Made by a program: the position numbers and the translations under genes. This document shows, one piece after another, positions 1 through 8,937 of a stretch of DNA of 64,000 nt. Positions within the stretch are counted from its first letter, which is position 1. Each line of letters starts with the position of its first letter. Source of the DNA: an uncultured Burkholderiales bacterium (lineage in GTDB: Bacteria; Pseudomonadota; Gammaproteobacteria; Burkholderiales; Burkholderiaceae_C); assembly GCA_945952065.1 (NCBI GenBank), contig CAMFGY010000017.1, forward strand, positions 1-64,000, read 5' to 3'. A model generated the notes under the pieces. That model made no database searches, was not told where the DNA came from, and was given only the letters and a program-made list of their open reading frames with translations.

Positions 1-2
1 CT

Positions 3-128
3 GCGAAGAAGGCCGCTGCTCCTGCGAAGAAGGCTGCTGCACCTGCGAAGAAGGCTGCTGCACCTGCGAAGAAGGCTGCCGCTCCTGCCAAGAAGGCCGC
101 TGCACCTGCCAAGAAGGATGCAAGCCCC
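3..128 (+). repeat. 21-bp tandem repeat encoding AKKAAAP
   Basis: Five consecutive 21-base units (GCGAAGAAGGCTGCTGCACCT and variants) are followed by a diverged sixth. Each encodes one AKKAAAP heptad. Third-position changes (GCC/GCT/GCA, GCG/GCC) show the copies are old enough to have diverged silently. The array continues beyond the left edge. The unit length is a multiple of three, so copy-number changes by slippage would keep the frame. Confidence 0.9.
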
Positions 129-296
129 GTCAAGCCGCCGGTCAAGACTGCTGCCAAGGCCGCTGCACCGAAGGCCGCGCCCAAGGCTGCTGCCCCCAAG
201 AAGGCTGCGGCCAAGCCTGCCGCCGCTGCACCGGCTGCCAAGACCGCACTGAGCCCGCAAGCCGCTTGGCCTTTCCCCACAGGCAACAAGCCCTGA
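3..296 (+). CDS. Histone H1-like, Lys/Ala/Pro-rich DNA-binding protein (3' part)
   Basis: The reading frame is open from the left edge and ends at TGA 294-296, so only the C-terminal part (97 residues) is present. It is almost entirely Ala, Lys and Pro. It begins with five AKKAAAP heptads, continues as irregular A/K/P sequence, and closes with a tail reading AAWPFPTGNKP. This composition is that of the histone H1-like (HctB/AlgP-type) proteins of Burkholderiales, which bind and compact DNA; the aromatic tail is also typical of that group as I recall it. The upstream domain and start lie outside the window. An intrinsic terminator follows at 358-382. Its exact target and expression phase cannot be read from the sequence. 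Confidence 0.8.
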   Translation, partial: AKKAAAPAKKAAAPAKKAAAPAKKAAAPAKKAAAPAKKDASPVKPPVKTAAKAAAPKAAPKAAAPKKAAAKPAAAAPAAKTALSPQAAWPFPTGNKP

Positions 297-357
297 GCTT
301 AGTCATCCATGAACCCATGGCCCGCTTTGCGCGAGGCCACAGGTTCTGTGTTGATTC

Positions 358-382
358 AACCCGGCCACGGCCGGGTTTTTTT
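358..382 (+). terminator. Intrinsic terminator of the histone-like gene
   Basis: CCCGGC (360-365) pairs with GCCGGG (370-375) around a CACG loop. The flanking AA pairs with the first Ts of a seven-T run. It lies 61 bases after the stop codon. Confidence 0.85.
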
Positions 383-523
383 ATGCCCAATTCGGGCAAG
401 CGTGGGCTGTGGAACTTGGGGCGGAGGTCCGATAGTTTGTCGCGATTCAGAGCGCCCGGCGTGGGCCACAAAGGCTCTGGCCACTCAATCCCAGGGCTTT
501 AGCTCAGTGCTCTATCCGCGTAC

Positions 524-1774
524 TCAGGGATAGAAAATCTCCACGCTGTAGCCACTGACCTTGGTGGGGCCGGTGGACAACAGGGTTTGCAAGTTGGCTT
601 CCGAGCCTGGTGCTATGGCCATACGCTCCGCGTGCAAGTCTGAGGGGCGCAGGCTGCGCTTGGCCAGCAATTGGCCGCTCGCATCGGTCAGACTTAACTC
701 GACCCAAGGCATGGCCACTTCGGCTCTGCTCTTGTTGCGCAGGCCGACTTGCAGTTTGTAGTGGTTGCCTGCGCCCGCTTGGTTCAAGGCGCTGGTTTCC
801 ACGCTGATGGCTTCGATGTTGTGCCAGGGCTTGAGTTCGCAGCCTTTCAGCTCGCACAAGGCTTTCAAGGCGGGACGCAAGTATGTTTGTTGGGCCGCAA
901 TGGCATCGCGGTAGTGCAGGCCCACCTGCAGCACGAAGACGCTTGCCAGCAAGAGTGCGGCCAGACTCAGGCCCGCGCGCATGGCCGCACTGTGCCAGCG
1001 CGATTGGGCGCCATGTGAGCTTCTCAAAAACTCCGGGACCGCGTTTGGCTCGCTTGCTGCGCTGTTGGTAGTGTTGGCAGCGTTGGCGGAAGCGTCCTGC
1101 TTCTTGGTCTTTTTCTGCGGCTGTTCTTTTGATTCCGCAGCCGCTGGCGGCTGCTGTTCGCTGGCTTGCTGGAGGCTGGGGCTCAGCAGCACATCGGGGC
1201 CGTCACCCATGTCCATGGCTGGGGGCTCGATGCGTGCGTTGAGCTTGTCTGCCGCAGGCGGCGTCGGGCGCGGCGATTCCTTGGGTTCATCGAGCCACTG
1301 AGGTTCTTGCCGTGCATCGAAATGTGAGTCCAGCCGCGAGTCCTGAGCGGACCCCAGTTGCGAATTGGGCGCTTCCTGCGGTCTTTGTGCGCGCGTACCG
1401 TGCCGTTCGCCCAAGTCGTGTTCTTGCTGATCGTGAAAGCGGCTTTGTGCAGCAGGGTTGGCCGCGTGGCTGTGCGCGCGTGGTTCATCCCAGGGGGCAT
1501 CCTCAGCAGCAGGCTCGAAGGTCTGCGCTTGTGCTCGGGATATGGCGGGCTCGACCGGGGCGTCCATGGGGGCGCCATGGTGGTCGTCGTTGGCGGTGAA
1601 GTTTTGCGGCGGCCAGGGCGGAGGTGCTTCGCGGTCGATGTCGAACAGCAGTTCGCGGGCGTCGAAGACCTCGGCGCAGCGGCCGCAGCGCACCCAGCCC
1701 TCGGAGACACGAAGCTGATCCTCCACCACCCGAAAGATGGTGCCGCAAGCGGTACAACGGGTGGCGAGACTCAT
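524..1774 (-). CDS. DUF3426 zinc-ribbon membrane protein
   Basis: A 416-residue protein. The N terminus has an MJ0042-type zinc ribbon with C7-x2-C10 and C30-x2-C33. A long low-complexity Gln/Glu/Pro/Ala region follows, then one membrane segment at about 265-290 and a C-terminal domain of about 125 residues matching the DUF3426 pattern. The topology suggests a cytosolic zinc ribbon tethered to a periplasmic domain. The family has no established function. It is the last gene of the minus-strand run, 72 bases after prmA, a neighbour order common in betaproteobacteria. The ATG at 1774 puts the cysteines at the usual distance from the N terminus. Confidence 0.85.
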   Translation of the reverse strand: MSLATRCTACGTIFRVVEDQLRVSEGWVRCGRCAEVFDARELLFDIDREAPPPWPPQNFTANDDHHGAPMDAPVEPAISRAQAQTFEPAAEDAPWDEPRAHSHAANPAAQSRFHDQQEHDLGERHGTRAQRPQEAPNSQLGSAQDSRLDSHFDARQEPQWLDEPKESPRPTPPAADKLNARIEPPAMDMGDGPDVLLSPSLQQASEQQPPAAAESKEQPQKKTKKQDASANAANTTNSAASEPNAVPEFLRSSHGAQSRWHSAAMRAGLSLAALLLASVFVLQVGLHYRDAIAAQQTYLRPALKALCELKGCELKPWHNIEAISVETSALNQAGAGNHYKLQVGLRNKSRAEVAMPWVELSLTDASGQLLAKRSLRPSDLHAERMAIAPGSEANLQTLLSTGPTKVSGYSVEIFYP

Positions 1775-1846
1775 GGCGCAATCATGCCATGAGTCGGGCC
1801 GCTATCCTGCTGAAGTGACCGTGGACTTGAGGCGTCACGTTTGAAA

Positions 1847-2776
1847 TCAGGCGCGTTGCGCCGTCATCAAGATCCAGCCTTCTTCTTCGTCGCTGACTTC
1901 AAGTTTGAGCCAAGGGGCGTAGGCCTCTTTCAACTCATCGGCTTGGCGTGCCAGGATGCCGGCCAAGACCAGATGCGCGCCCGGTGCCAAATGAGCCGCC
2001 AGCAAGGGCGCCAGCAGCTTCAAAGGCGTGGCCAAGATATTGGCCAAGACCAAGGGGTACTCGCCTTGGGCAGCGTCGGGCAGGGCTGCTTTGAGCGTGA
2101 CCTGATTGGCTTTGGCATTGTCTTGGCTGGCGGTGATGGCAGCGGGGTCGATGTCCACCGCATCAATGTTTTGCGCGCCATGCAGGGCTGCGCCAATCGC
2201 CAAGATGCCGGAGCCACACCCGTAGTCCAGCACACGGGTCCAGCTGGGGCTCAGCGCGGCATGCTGGGCAATCCAGCGCAAGCACATGCGGGTGGTCGGG
2301 TGGGTGCCGGTGCCAAAAGCCAGGCCCGGGTCCAGTCGCATCACGCGCTTGGCCTGCTCGGGGGCTTGATGCCAGGAGGGCACGATCCAGAACTCAGGCG
2401 TGATCTCGACGGGCGCGAATTGAGATTGCGTCAAGCGCACCCAGTCTTGCTCGGCCACCGCTTGAATGGCTTGCACATGCACGCCCTCGGCCCAGTCTTG
2501 GGCGAGGATGAGGGTTGCGCACTCGGTGGCTTCGTTCTCGTCGGGGAACAAGGCCTTGACCACCGAGCGCTGCCAGCCGCCCTTGGGGGCAGGCATACCG
2601 GGTTCGCCAAACAGTGCTTGCTCGGCATCGGTGTCGGCATCGGCGTCTTCCACCGACACCGCGAGCGCGTCCAATTCCATCAAGGCATCGCTGACGACGT
2701 CGACATCGTCCTCGCCGCAGATCAGCAGCAGCTCATGCAGCGTGGCCGGATTGGGGTCCTGCTGAGCGTCACTCAT
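1847..2776 (-). CDS. prmA: Ribosomal protein L11 methyltransferase
   Basis: A 309-residue class I SAM-dependent methyltransferase that trimethylates ribosomal protein L11. The SAM-binding motif I reads [16 protein letters not shown] near residue 180, preceded by the PrmA signature [16 protein letters not shown]. Motif II ([10 protein letters not shown]) and the catalytic-region sequence [11 protein letters not shown] follow. The length is near the usual 290-310. The start codon overlaps the stop of accC by four bases (ATGA), so the two are almost certainly cotranscribed and translationally coupled. Acidic residues are enriched between 20 and 60, consistent with the L11-recognition domain. Confidence 0.96.
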   Translation of the reverse strand: MSDAQQDPNPATLHELLLICGEDDVDVVSDALMELDALAVSVEDADADTDAEQALFGEPGMPAPKGGWQRSVVKALFPDENEATECATLILAQDWAEGVHVQAIQAVAEQDWVRLTQSQFAPVEITPEFWIVPSWHQAPEQAKRVMRLDPGLAFGTGTHPTTRMCLRWIAQHAALSPSWTRVLDYGCGSGILAIGAALHGAQNIDAVDIDPAAITASQDNAKANQVTLKAALPDAAQGEYPLVLANILATPLKLLAPLLAAHLAPGAHLVLAGILARQADELKEAYAPWLKLEVSDEEEGWILMTAQRA

Positions 2777-4122
2777 CGCTTGTGCTGGCTCATCCAGCCC
2801 TCGAGGTAATGGATGTTGGTGCCCCCTTCCACAAACTTGGCGTCGACCATCAACTCGCGGTGCAGCGGGATGTTGGTCAAGATGCCTTCCACCACGGTCT
2901 CCGACAGGGCAATGCGCATGCGCGCCAGGGCTTGCTCGCGGGTATCGCCGTGCACGATGAGCTTGCCGATCATCGAGTCATAGTGCGGCGGCACGGTGTA
3001 GTTGGTGTAGACATGGGAGTCCACCCGCACTCCGGGGCCACCGGGAGCGTGCCACATGGTGATGCGGCCCGGCGAAGGCGTGAACTTGAACGGATCTTCC
3101 GCGTTGATGCGGCATTCGATTGAATGGCCGCGCATCACGATATTGCGCTGGGTGAAAGGCAGCTTCTCGCCCGCGGCCACCCGGATCTGCATCTGCACGA
3201 TGTCGATGCCGGTCACCAGCTCGGTCACCGGATGTTCCACCTGCACGCGGGTGTTCATCTCGATGAAGTAGAACTCGCCGTTTTCGTACAAGAACTCGAA
3301 GGTGCCCGCACCGCGGTAATTCATCTTGCGGCAAGCGGCGGCGCAGCGATCACCAATCTTCTCGATGATGCGGCGGGGAATGCCTGGCGCAGGCGCTTCT
3401 TCCAGAATCTTCTGGTGACGGCGCTGCATGGAGCAGTCGCGCTCGCCCAACCAGACGGCGCTCTTGTGTTGGTCGGCCAGCACCTGGATCTCGATATGGC
3501 GAGGGTTCTCCAGGAACTTCTCCATATAGACCTCGGGGTTGCCGAAGGCGGCACCGGCTTCGGTGCGCGTCATCTGCACCGCGTTCACCAAAGCGGCCTC
3601 GGTGTGGACCACGCGCATGCCGCGTCCACCACCACCACCTGCCGCTTTGATGATGACCGGATAGCCGATCGAGCGGGCGATGCGGATGATCTCTTTGGGG
3701 TCCTCGGGCAAAGCGCCGTCCGAGCCGGGCACGCAGGGCACGCCCGCGCGGATCATGGCCTGCTTGGCCGACACCTTGTCGCCCATCATGCGGATGGACT
3801 CTGGGGTGGGGCCAATGAAGGTGAAGCCGCTGCGCTCCACGCGCTCGGCGAAGTCGGCGTTCTCGCTCAGGAAGCCATAGCCGGGGTGGATGGCTTCGGC
3901 ATCGGTCACCTCGGCGGTGGCGATGATGGCCGGCATGCTCAGGTAGCTTTGCGAAGATGGCGCCGGGCCAATGCAAACCGCCTCATCGGCCAGCTTGACG
4001 TACTTGGCATCGCGGTCGGCTTCGGAATACACCACCACCGACTTCACGCCCAACTCGCGGCAGGCGCGCTGAATACGCAGCGCGATCTCGCCTCGGTTGG
4101 CAATCAGAATTTTCTTGAACAT
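2773..4122 (-). CDS. accC: Acetyl-CoA carboxylase, biotin carboxylase subunit
   Basis: A 449-residue ATP-grasp enzyme that carboxylates the biotin on AccB, the first half-reaction of malonyl-CoA synthesis. It starts [17 protein letters not shown], the standard N terminus. The glycine-rich ATP loop ([14 protein letters not shown]) is near residue 165 and the catalytic segment [16 protein letters not shown] near 290. The length is that of the free bacterial subunit, not of a pyruvate or propionyl-CoA carboxylase fusion. It starts nine bases after the accB stop and overlaps prmA by four bases. Confidence 0.98.
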   Translation of the reverse strand: MFKKILIANRGEIALRIQRACRELGVKSVVVYSEADRDAKYVKLADEAVCIGPAPSSQSYLSMPAIIATAEVTDAEAIHPGYGFLSENADFAERVERSGFTFIGPTPESIRMMGDKVSAKQAMIRAGVPCVPGSDGALPEDPKEIIRIARSIGYPVIIKAAGGGGGRGMRVVHTEAALVNAVQMTRTEAGAAFGNPEVYMEKFLENPRHIEIQVLADQHKSAVWLGERDCSMQRRHQKILEEAPAPGIPRRIIEKIGDRCAAACRKMNYRGAGTFEFLYENGEFYFIEMNTRVQVEHPVTELVTGIDIVQMQIRVAAGEKLPFTQRNIVMRGHSIECRINAEDPFKFTPSPGRITMWHAPGGPGVRVDSHVYTNYTVPPHYDSMIGKLIVHGDTREQALARMRIALSETVVEGILTNIPLHRELMVDAKFVEGGTNIHYLEGWMSQHKR

Positions 4123-4131
4123 CGCGAATCC

Positions 4132-4599
4132 TTATTCGATCACGAACAAGGGCTGACCAAACTCGACCGGCTGGCCGTTTTCGCAGAGGATCTTGGTGAT
4201 CGTGCCGCTCTTGTCGGCTTCGATCTCATTCATGATCTTCATCGCTTCGATGATGCAGATCGGGTCGCCTTCCTTGATGGATTGGCCCACTTCAGCAAAA
4301 GGCTTGGCGTTCGGGCCGGAGGCGCGATAGAAGGTGCCCACCATGGGCGACTTGACGATGTGACCGGTCTCAGCCGGCGCCGCCACGGGTGCGGCGGCTG
4401 CGGCCGCCGGGGTAACGGGCGCTGCCACAGGCGCTGCGGCCACTGGCGCTGCGGCAGGCGCGGCCATCATCATGGGCACGGCCACCGAGCCGTCCGACTT
4501 GACGATGCGCACCTTGCCATCGGCTTCGGTGATTTCAAGTTCAGAGATGTTCGACTCGGACACCAGGTCGATCAGGGTCTTGAGCTTGCGCAGATCCAT
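4132..4599 (-). CDS. accB: Acetyl-CoA carboxylase, biotin carboxyl carrier protein
   Basis: A 155-residue carrier of the acetyl-CoA carboxylase complex. The C-terminal biotinyl domain contains the [11 protein letters not shown] motif with K121 as the biotinylated lysine. An Ala/Pro/Val-rich flexible linker (about 45-77) separates it from the N-terminal segment. A Shine-Dalgarno GGAG lies eight bases ahead of the start. The 82-base upstream gap after aroQ is the most AT-rich stretch of this block, so an internal accBC promoter is likely, but I did not identify a convincing -35/-10 pair. Confidence 0.97.
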   Translation of the reverse strand: MDLRKLKTLIDLVSESNISELEITEADGKVRIVKSDGSVAVPMMMAAPAAAPVAAAPVAAPVTPAAAAAAPVAAPAETGHIVKSPMVGTFYRASGPNAKPFAEVGQSIKEGDPICIIEAMKIMNEIEADKSGTITKILCENGQPVEFGQPLFVIE

Positions 4600-4681
4600 A
4601 GGGTTTCTCCAGCGAGATTGATTATTGTGTTTTGTTGACTAAACAGCATCGTCCACCGACGCCCGGCGCGAGTCCGAAGAT

Positions 4682-5125
4682 TCAGGCTGGCTTGCGGAGT
4701 TTTTCAATTGCGTAACTCAGGGCCAATTGATAGCCCTGGGCACCCAGCCCGCAAATCACGCCATCGGCGAGTGCGGAAAAAAAGCTGTGATGCCGAAATG
4801 CTTCGCGCTTGTGGATGTTGGACAGATGAACTTCGACAAAAGGCAAGGCCACCGCAGCCAGCGCATCGCGCATGGCCACACTGGTGTGGGTATAGGCCGC
4901 CGGGTTGATGATGATGAACCGGCAACCGTCACTTCCTGCCGCTTGAATGCGGTCAACCAAAGCGCCTTCATGGTTGCTTTGGAAGGATTTTAGTTCAATC
5001 CCTGCATTAGCTGCCTTTTCGGCGAGATCAGCATCGATCTGCGCCAAAGTTTGCGAGCCATACACCCCAGGCTCGCGGGTGCCGAGCATATTGAGGTTGG
5101 GACCGTGGATAACGAGAATCTGCAT
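4682..5125 (-). CDS. aroQ: Type II 3-dehydroquinate dehydratase
   Basis: A 147-residue type II dehydroquinase, the third step of the shikimate pathway. It has the N-terminal signature [17 protein letters not shown] with the catalytic tyrosine, the substrate loop [20 protein letters not shown] and the ligand-binding [17 protein letters not shown]. The length is typical. Another shikimate gene, aroE, lies upstream on the same strand at 7212-8078. The aroQ-accB-accC order is common in proteobacteria. The 178-base gap upstream probably contains its promoter. Confidence 0.97.
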   Translation of the reverse strand: MQILVIHGPNLNMLGTREPGVYGSQTLAQIDADLAEKAANAGIELKSFQSNHEGALVDRIQAAGSDGCRFIIINPAAYTHTSVAMRDALAAVALPFVEVHLSNIHKREAFRHHSFFSALADGVICGLGAQGYQLALSYAIEKLRKPA

Positions 5126-5303
5126 CAGCGACGCGGTGTGACCCTGCTTGGCGCCAGCGGCGCCGGTTAGAGTGAAGACACTAGAAGCGGAAAAGGGCGA
5201 ACTTTACGCGTTTTAAGCGGACTTCGACGCAAGACGCCAGAAATAAATCGCTTGACCCCGAAGAGCAGATGCGCTTGCCAAACTAGGGGGGTGGCAAGCG
5301 GGT

Positions 5304-5846
5304 TCAAGTCTGCTTGGCCGCCATTTGCTGCAAATCGCTCAGGCTGGTGGCGCCCAATTTGCGCCAAACAATCTCGCCCGAGGGGGCAAACGCTACGCTG
5401 AAGGGCAGGCCACCTTGGCTGTTGCCGAGTTTGCGGCTGAGCTCGGTGCCGGTCAATCCGGCCAAACCCATTGGCAAATCCACCGGCGTTTTCTTCAAAA
5501 ACTCGCGCACCGCGCTGGGTGCGTCCACCGCCAAAGCCAAGACCTGCCAGCCCTTGGATCCAAATTCGCGCTGAAATTGATCGATCTCCGGCAGCTCTTT
5601 GACGCAGGGCGGGCACCAAGTTGCCCAGAAGTTCAGCAGCAAGGGCTTGCCGCGCAGGCTGCTGACTTGCAATTCGCCGCCACTGAGCGTGTCGAAACGG
5701 CTCGTCCAAAAGGCTTGGGCTTGGGGTGAAAGCGGCTCGGGCTGCTGGCGCTTCAAAGCCGCGCCTACGCCCAGCCCGGCTGCGCCAAGGCCAGCAGCTG
5801 CCAGCAAAAGCTTGCGACGAGGCGTCATACGGGACTCGGGCTTCAT
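5304..5846 (-). CDS. TlpA-family thiol-disulfide oxidoreductase
   Basis: A 180-residue exported thioredoxin-fold protein. The N terminus (TPRRKLLLAAAGLGAAGLGVG) resembles a twin-arginine or membrane-anchor signal. The active site is W77-C78-P-P-C81 in the segment NFWATWCPPCVKE, the form found in periplasmic reductases of the TlpA/ResA group used in cytochrome maturation or disulfide reduction. The partner cannot be told from sequence. The start overlaps the stop of the upstream hypothetical gene by four bases (ATGA), indicating coupling. Confidence 0.9.
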   Translation of the reverse strand: MKPESRMTPRRKLLLAAAGLGAAGLGVGAALKRQQPEPLSPQAQAFWTSRFDTLSGGELQVSSLRGKPLLLNFWATWCPPCVKELPEIDQFQREFGSKGWQVLALAVDAPSAVREFLKKTPVDLPMGLAGLTGTELSRKLGNSQGGLPFSVAFAPSGEIVWRKLGATSLSDLQQMAAKQT

Positions 5847-6451
5847 GGCGTCTCCATCAGTTTGCGCAGGGCGGCCAGGTCGCCGCGTTCGCTGCGTCCT
5901 TGCGCATCGGTTTTTAAAGCGCCACGCAAATCGTCAAAGTCCAGAATGCTCAGGTGCAGGGTGACCGCCTCGCCCAAGGCCCGGCAGGGTGTGGAGAGCG
6001 AAAGTACATCCAAGTCTTGGCCGCGTGGGCCACGGGTGGCGCCGACCTCATAGTCCACCCCCTGGTTGATCAGGGCAATTTCCGCCGATTTGCTGTCATC
6101 GCAATACAGCTGCAAATGAATATTGGACAAGCGCGTCGCCGTGCCTCGCCACACGGCGCCGCACAGATGCGGTCGAAACTCGGCCAGTCGCTCCATCCAG
6201 AGTGCCGCCAGTTCGCGCAAGGCGCTCAGTTCGGCCGGCTGGGTGTCGGCGCAAAACAAGGCCAGGTAGTCGCGGACTTCCGCTTCCAGCTCGTCATTGC
6301 TGGGTAGGGGGGCGCGCCCATTGCGCGGCAGGCCCAGGGCTTTCAGCGCTCTTTGCTTTGCCGGGCCATATTCCAGACCTTCTTCCACCACCAGCCGGGC
6401 GGCGGTGGCGGCAATTTCTGCGGTGATGGTGTTCTCAGAGGGCATGGGCAA
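5843..6451 (-). CDS. Conserved hypothetical protein, 202 aa
   Basis: A soluble 202-residue protein with no signal peptide or membrane segment. The N-terminal third (residues 8-65) is helical and Ala/Glu-rich. The C-terminal half has alternating beta-like segments (AVWRGTATRLSNIHLQLYCDD, AEIALINQGVDYEV, EAVTLHLSILDFDDLRGAL) suggesting an alpha/beta fold, perhaps distantly nucleotidyltransferase-like; that resemblance is only an impression. It sits two bases after mtgA and overlaps the TlpA-family gene, so it belongs to the same operon. I do not recognise a function. Confidence 0.75.
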   Translation of the reverse strand: MPMPSENTITAEIAATAARLVVEEGLEYGPAKQRALKALGLPRNGRAPLPSNDELEAEVRDYLALFCADTQPAELSALRELAALWMERLAEFRPHLCGAVWRGTATRLSNIHLQLYCDDSKSAEIALINQGVDYEVGATRGPRGQDLDVLSLSTPCRALGEAVTLHLSILDFDDLRGALKTDAQGRSERGDLAALRKLMETP

Positions 6452-6453
6452 GG

Positions 6454-7215
6454 TCAGGGCAGCTCAACCGCAGGCATGCGGGCCTCGATGGTAGCGGCGC
6501 GCGAAAGCACATAGGGCGAAGATGGGCGTTGTTCGAATCGCTTGGGCGCAGGCAGCATCACCGCCAGCCGCGCCGCTTGGGGCGCGCTCAGTTGGCGGGC
6601 GTCCACACGGAAGTAGTGGCGTGCCGCCGCCTGGGCGCCAAACACCCCTTCACCCCATTCCACATGATTGAGATAGATCTCCAGGATGCGCGACTTGCTC
6701 AGCAGGGATTCCAGCATCAGGGTGATGAGCAGCTCTTGTCCTTTGCGCGCCAAATTGCGCTCGCCGCTGAGGAAGAGGTTTTTGGCCAGCTGCTGGGTGA
6801 TGGTGGAGCCGCCGATGATTTTTGGGGGCCGAGCCGCCGCGCGCGCTTTGGCGGCAGGGCTGGCCTGGGCGATGCGTTTCTCGGCCTTGGCTTCTTCGCG
6901 CTGGTTGCGGCTCCAGGCTTTTTCGATGGCGTCCCACTCCACGCCGCCGTGGTCGACAAAGCCCGCGTCTTCGCTGGCGATGACGGCGCGTTTCAAGTTT
7001 TTGGACAGAGCGGCGTCATCCACCCATTGCTGGCTCCAGGCGATGTGCTGCTTTTCGACCGCCAGGCGCCAGGCCTCGGAGCGTTGAAAGGTGGTGGACT
7101 GCGGTGCCAGCACATTCATCAAGGCAATCCGCCCGGCGAAATAGAGTTGCAAGGCCAAGACGCCCAGCAGCAAGAGCGCCATCAGGCGCAGCAAAAAGCG
7201 CCCGAGCGTCTTCAT
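6454..7215 (-). CDS. mtgA: Monofunctional peptidoglycan glycosyltransferase
   Basis: A 253-residue GT51 enzyme that polymerises lipid II into glycan strands at the inner membrane. One membrane segment (about residues 5-27) is followed by the GT51 motifs [21 protein letters not shown] with the catalytic Glu, [20 protein letters not shown], and the [24 protein letters not shown] segment. There is no transpeptidase domain. I chose ATG 7215 over a longer in-frame start because it overlaps the aroE stop as ATGA and directly precedes the membrane helix. A short Ala/Lys-rich insertion ([21 protein letters not shown]) interrupts the region between the first two motifs. Confidence 0.95.
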   Translation of the reverse strand: MKTLGRFLLRLMALLLLGVLALQLYFAGRIALMNVLAPQSTTFQRSEAWRLAVEKQHIAWSQQWVDDAALSKNLKRAVIASEDAGFVDHGGVEWDAIEKAWSRNQREEAKAEKRIAQASPAAKARAAARPPKIIGGSTITQQLAKNLFLSGERNLARKGQELLITLMLESLLSKSRILEIYLNHVEWGEGVFGAQAAARHYFRVDARQLSAPQAARLAVMLPAPKRFEQRPSSPYVLSRAATIEARMPAVELP

Positions 7216-8078
7216 GGGGCAGGCGCTTTGGCGTCCACGGCTTGACGCAGCGTGCGCAAGACCGGCGCGGTGTCGGGGCGGCAGCCGCGCCAAATCTCGA
7301 AGGCCTCGGCGGCCTGCTCGATCAGCATGCCCAGGCCGTCGCGCACTTGAGCGCCATGGCTGCGCGCCCAGTCCAAGAACGGGGCGGCCGCCGGGCCATA
7401 CATCATGTCCACCACCAGGGCGCCAGGGGCCAGCACCTCGGCGCCAACCGGCACTGCGGCGCCGGCCAAGCTGGCGCTGGTGCCATTGATCAAAACCTCA
7501 AAACCGCTGCCGCAGTCTTGCAAGGGCGCAGCGCTGAGCTTCACGCCCATGGCGTGGGCCAGGGTTTGGTGCGAAGCGATCAGCGCTTCGGCCTTGTCCA
7601 CGCTGCGGTTGGCCACGGTGATTTGCGCCGGCTTGGCCCCGATCAGGCTGCCCAGGACGCCGGCCGAGGCGCCGCCGGCGCCCAGCAGCAAGACGCGCCG
7701 GCCGGCCAGCGGACGCTGGGCGTTGAGTTCGATATCGCGCAGCAGCCCGGCGCCATCGGTGTTGTCGCCGAACCAGCCCTCGGCATCAAAACGCAAGGTG
7801 TTGACCGCACCGGCCAAGCGGGCGCGCTCGCTCAGCCGCGCGGCCAGGGCATGGGCTTCAAACTTGAAGGGCACGGTGATATTGCAGCCGCGCCCGCCCG
7901 CAGCGGCAAAAGCCTGCACGGTGGCGGCAAAAGCGTCCAGCGGGCAAAGCAGCCGCTCGTACACCAGTGGCTGCCCGGTTTGAGCCGCAAAAGCGGCGTG
8001 GATCTCGGGCGAACGGCTGTGGGCCACCGGGTTGCCCGCGACAGCGTAGCGATCAACAACAGACATGGTTTCGCTCAT
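7212..8078 (-). CDS. aroE: Shikimate 5-dehydrogenase
   Basis: A 288-residue NADP-dependent enzyme reducing 3-dehydroshikimate to shikimate. The substrate site [13 protein letters not shown] is near residue 15, the catalytic lysine lies in [10 protein letters not shown], and NTDGAGLL supplies the catalytic Asp. The Rossmann loop [11 protein letters not shown] and the NRS motif (VANRSVDKA) follow. ATG 8078 overlaps the stop of the TonB-like gene by four bases; a second in-frame ATG four codons later is possible. The 3' end overlaps mtgA. Confidence 0.97.
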   Translation of the reverse strand: MSETMSVVDRYAVAGNPVAHSRSPEIHAAFAAQTGQPLVYERLLCPLDAFAATVQAFAAAGGRGCNITVPFKFEAHALAARLSERARLAGAVNTLRFDAEGWFGDNTDGAGLLRDIELNAQRPLAGRRVLLLGAGGASAGVLGSLIGAKPAQITVANRSVDKAEALIASHQTLAHAMGVKLSAAPLQDCGSGFEVLINGTSASLAGAAVPVGAEVLAPGALVVDMMYGPAAAPFLDWARSHGAQVRDGLGMLIEQAAEAFEIWRGCRPDTAPVLRTLRQAVDAKAPAP

Positions 8079-8935
8079 GGGGAGGCTTGGGTCGAGAGGC
8101 TGGTCTCCAGGCCGTCTTCGTGGGTGAATCTGAATCGGGAGGTGATGACCAAGACCTCAGCGCCCTGACGCATGGCCTTGGTGAAGGCGCCAAAAGGCCC
8201 GGCGGCGCGCACGATGGCTTCGGCGCGTCGGTCTAACACCGCGTTGCCGGAGGAGCTGACGATGTCGGTTTCGATCACCCGTCCATGCTGGTTCACATGA
8301 ATGTTCATGGTGAGCTCGCCATACAGCTTCTTGCCTTTGTGCTCCGGGAAGTCACGGGTGCCGCGCGCCTCGACCCGTCTTCTCAAGGCGTCGTAATACT
8401 GGGCATAGACCACTTCGCGGGTGGCGGGGCTGACGTAACGCTTGCGCGGCCGGGCGCTTTCTTCATTGACGCGTTTTTCAATCTCAGCCAGCAACTGCAC
8501 CAATTGGCGGCGTCGCTCCAGCTGTTCTTGAGAAGCGGTGGCGGCTTGCTTGCGTGCCGGGTCGGGCATGGGCATGGCCGCCAACTCGCGCCGTACCAGC
8601 GCCAGCAATTGCTGCTCCTGCTCGCGCAGCTGGGCAATTTGGGCGCGCTGCGTCTCGCTGGCGTCGCCCACTTCCATCAGCTTGGAAGGGGGCAGCGGTG
8701 AGGTGGTGCGGCCAGTTTCTTGGTCACCGCCCCCGGCCAAATTGGCCTGGGCCAAGGCCAGGGCCTTGCTGGGCGCCTCGTCCGAGCGGGTGTTGACCAG
8801 CACCACCTCCAACGGCGTGTCCTGAAACATGCGGTTGAAGCGCTCCGGGTCCACCACACGCAAACTCAGCAGGGCGCCGTGAACGCCCAGCGAGATCAGC
8901 AACGCGATGTGGAGGGGAGAGCGCTTGCCGGCCAT
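8075..8935 (-). CDS. TonB-family energy-transducer protein
   Basis: A 286-residue protein with a short cytosolic N terminus and one membrane helix (residues 8-28). A charged, Gln-rich coiled-coil-like region follows (about 95-160). The C-terminal domain (about 190-275) has TonB-fold features: [44 protein letters not shown]. The Pro-rich spacer of classical TonB is short here. ExbB and ExbD genes are not adjacent, so a link to TonB-dependent uptake is only by family. It lies between rnb and aroE with two-base and overlapping junctions. Confidence 0.85.
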   Translation of the reverse strand: MAGKRSPLHIALLISLGVHGALLSLRVVDPERFNRMFQDTPLEVVLVNTRSDEAPSKALALAQANLAGGGDQETGRTTSPLPPSKLMEVGDASETQRAQIAQLREQEQQLLALVRRELAAMPMPDPARKQAATASQEQLERRRQLVQLLAEIEKRVNEESARPRKRYVSPATREVVYAQYYDALRRRVEARGTRDFPEHKGKKLYGELTMNIHVNQHGRVIETDIVSSSGNAVLDRRAEAIVRAAGPFGAFTKAMRQGAEVLVITSRFRFTHEDGLETSLSTQASP

Positions 8936-8937
8936 CG

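Noticed and set aside
3-128. Regular 21-base repeats considered as a CRISPR array
   Set aside because: The units are contiguous with no spacers and encode AKKAAAP heptads in frame.
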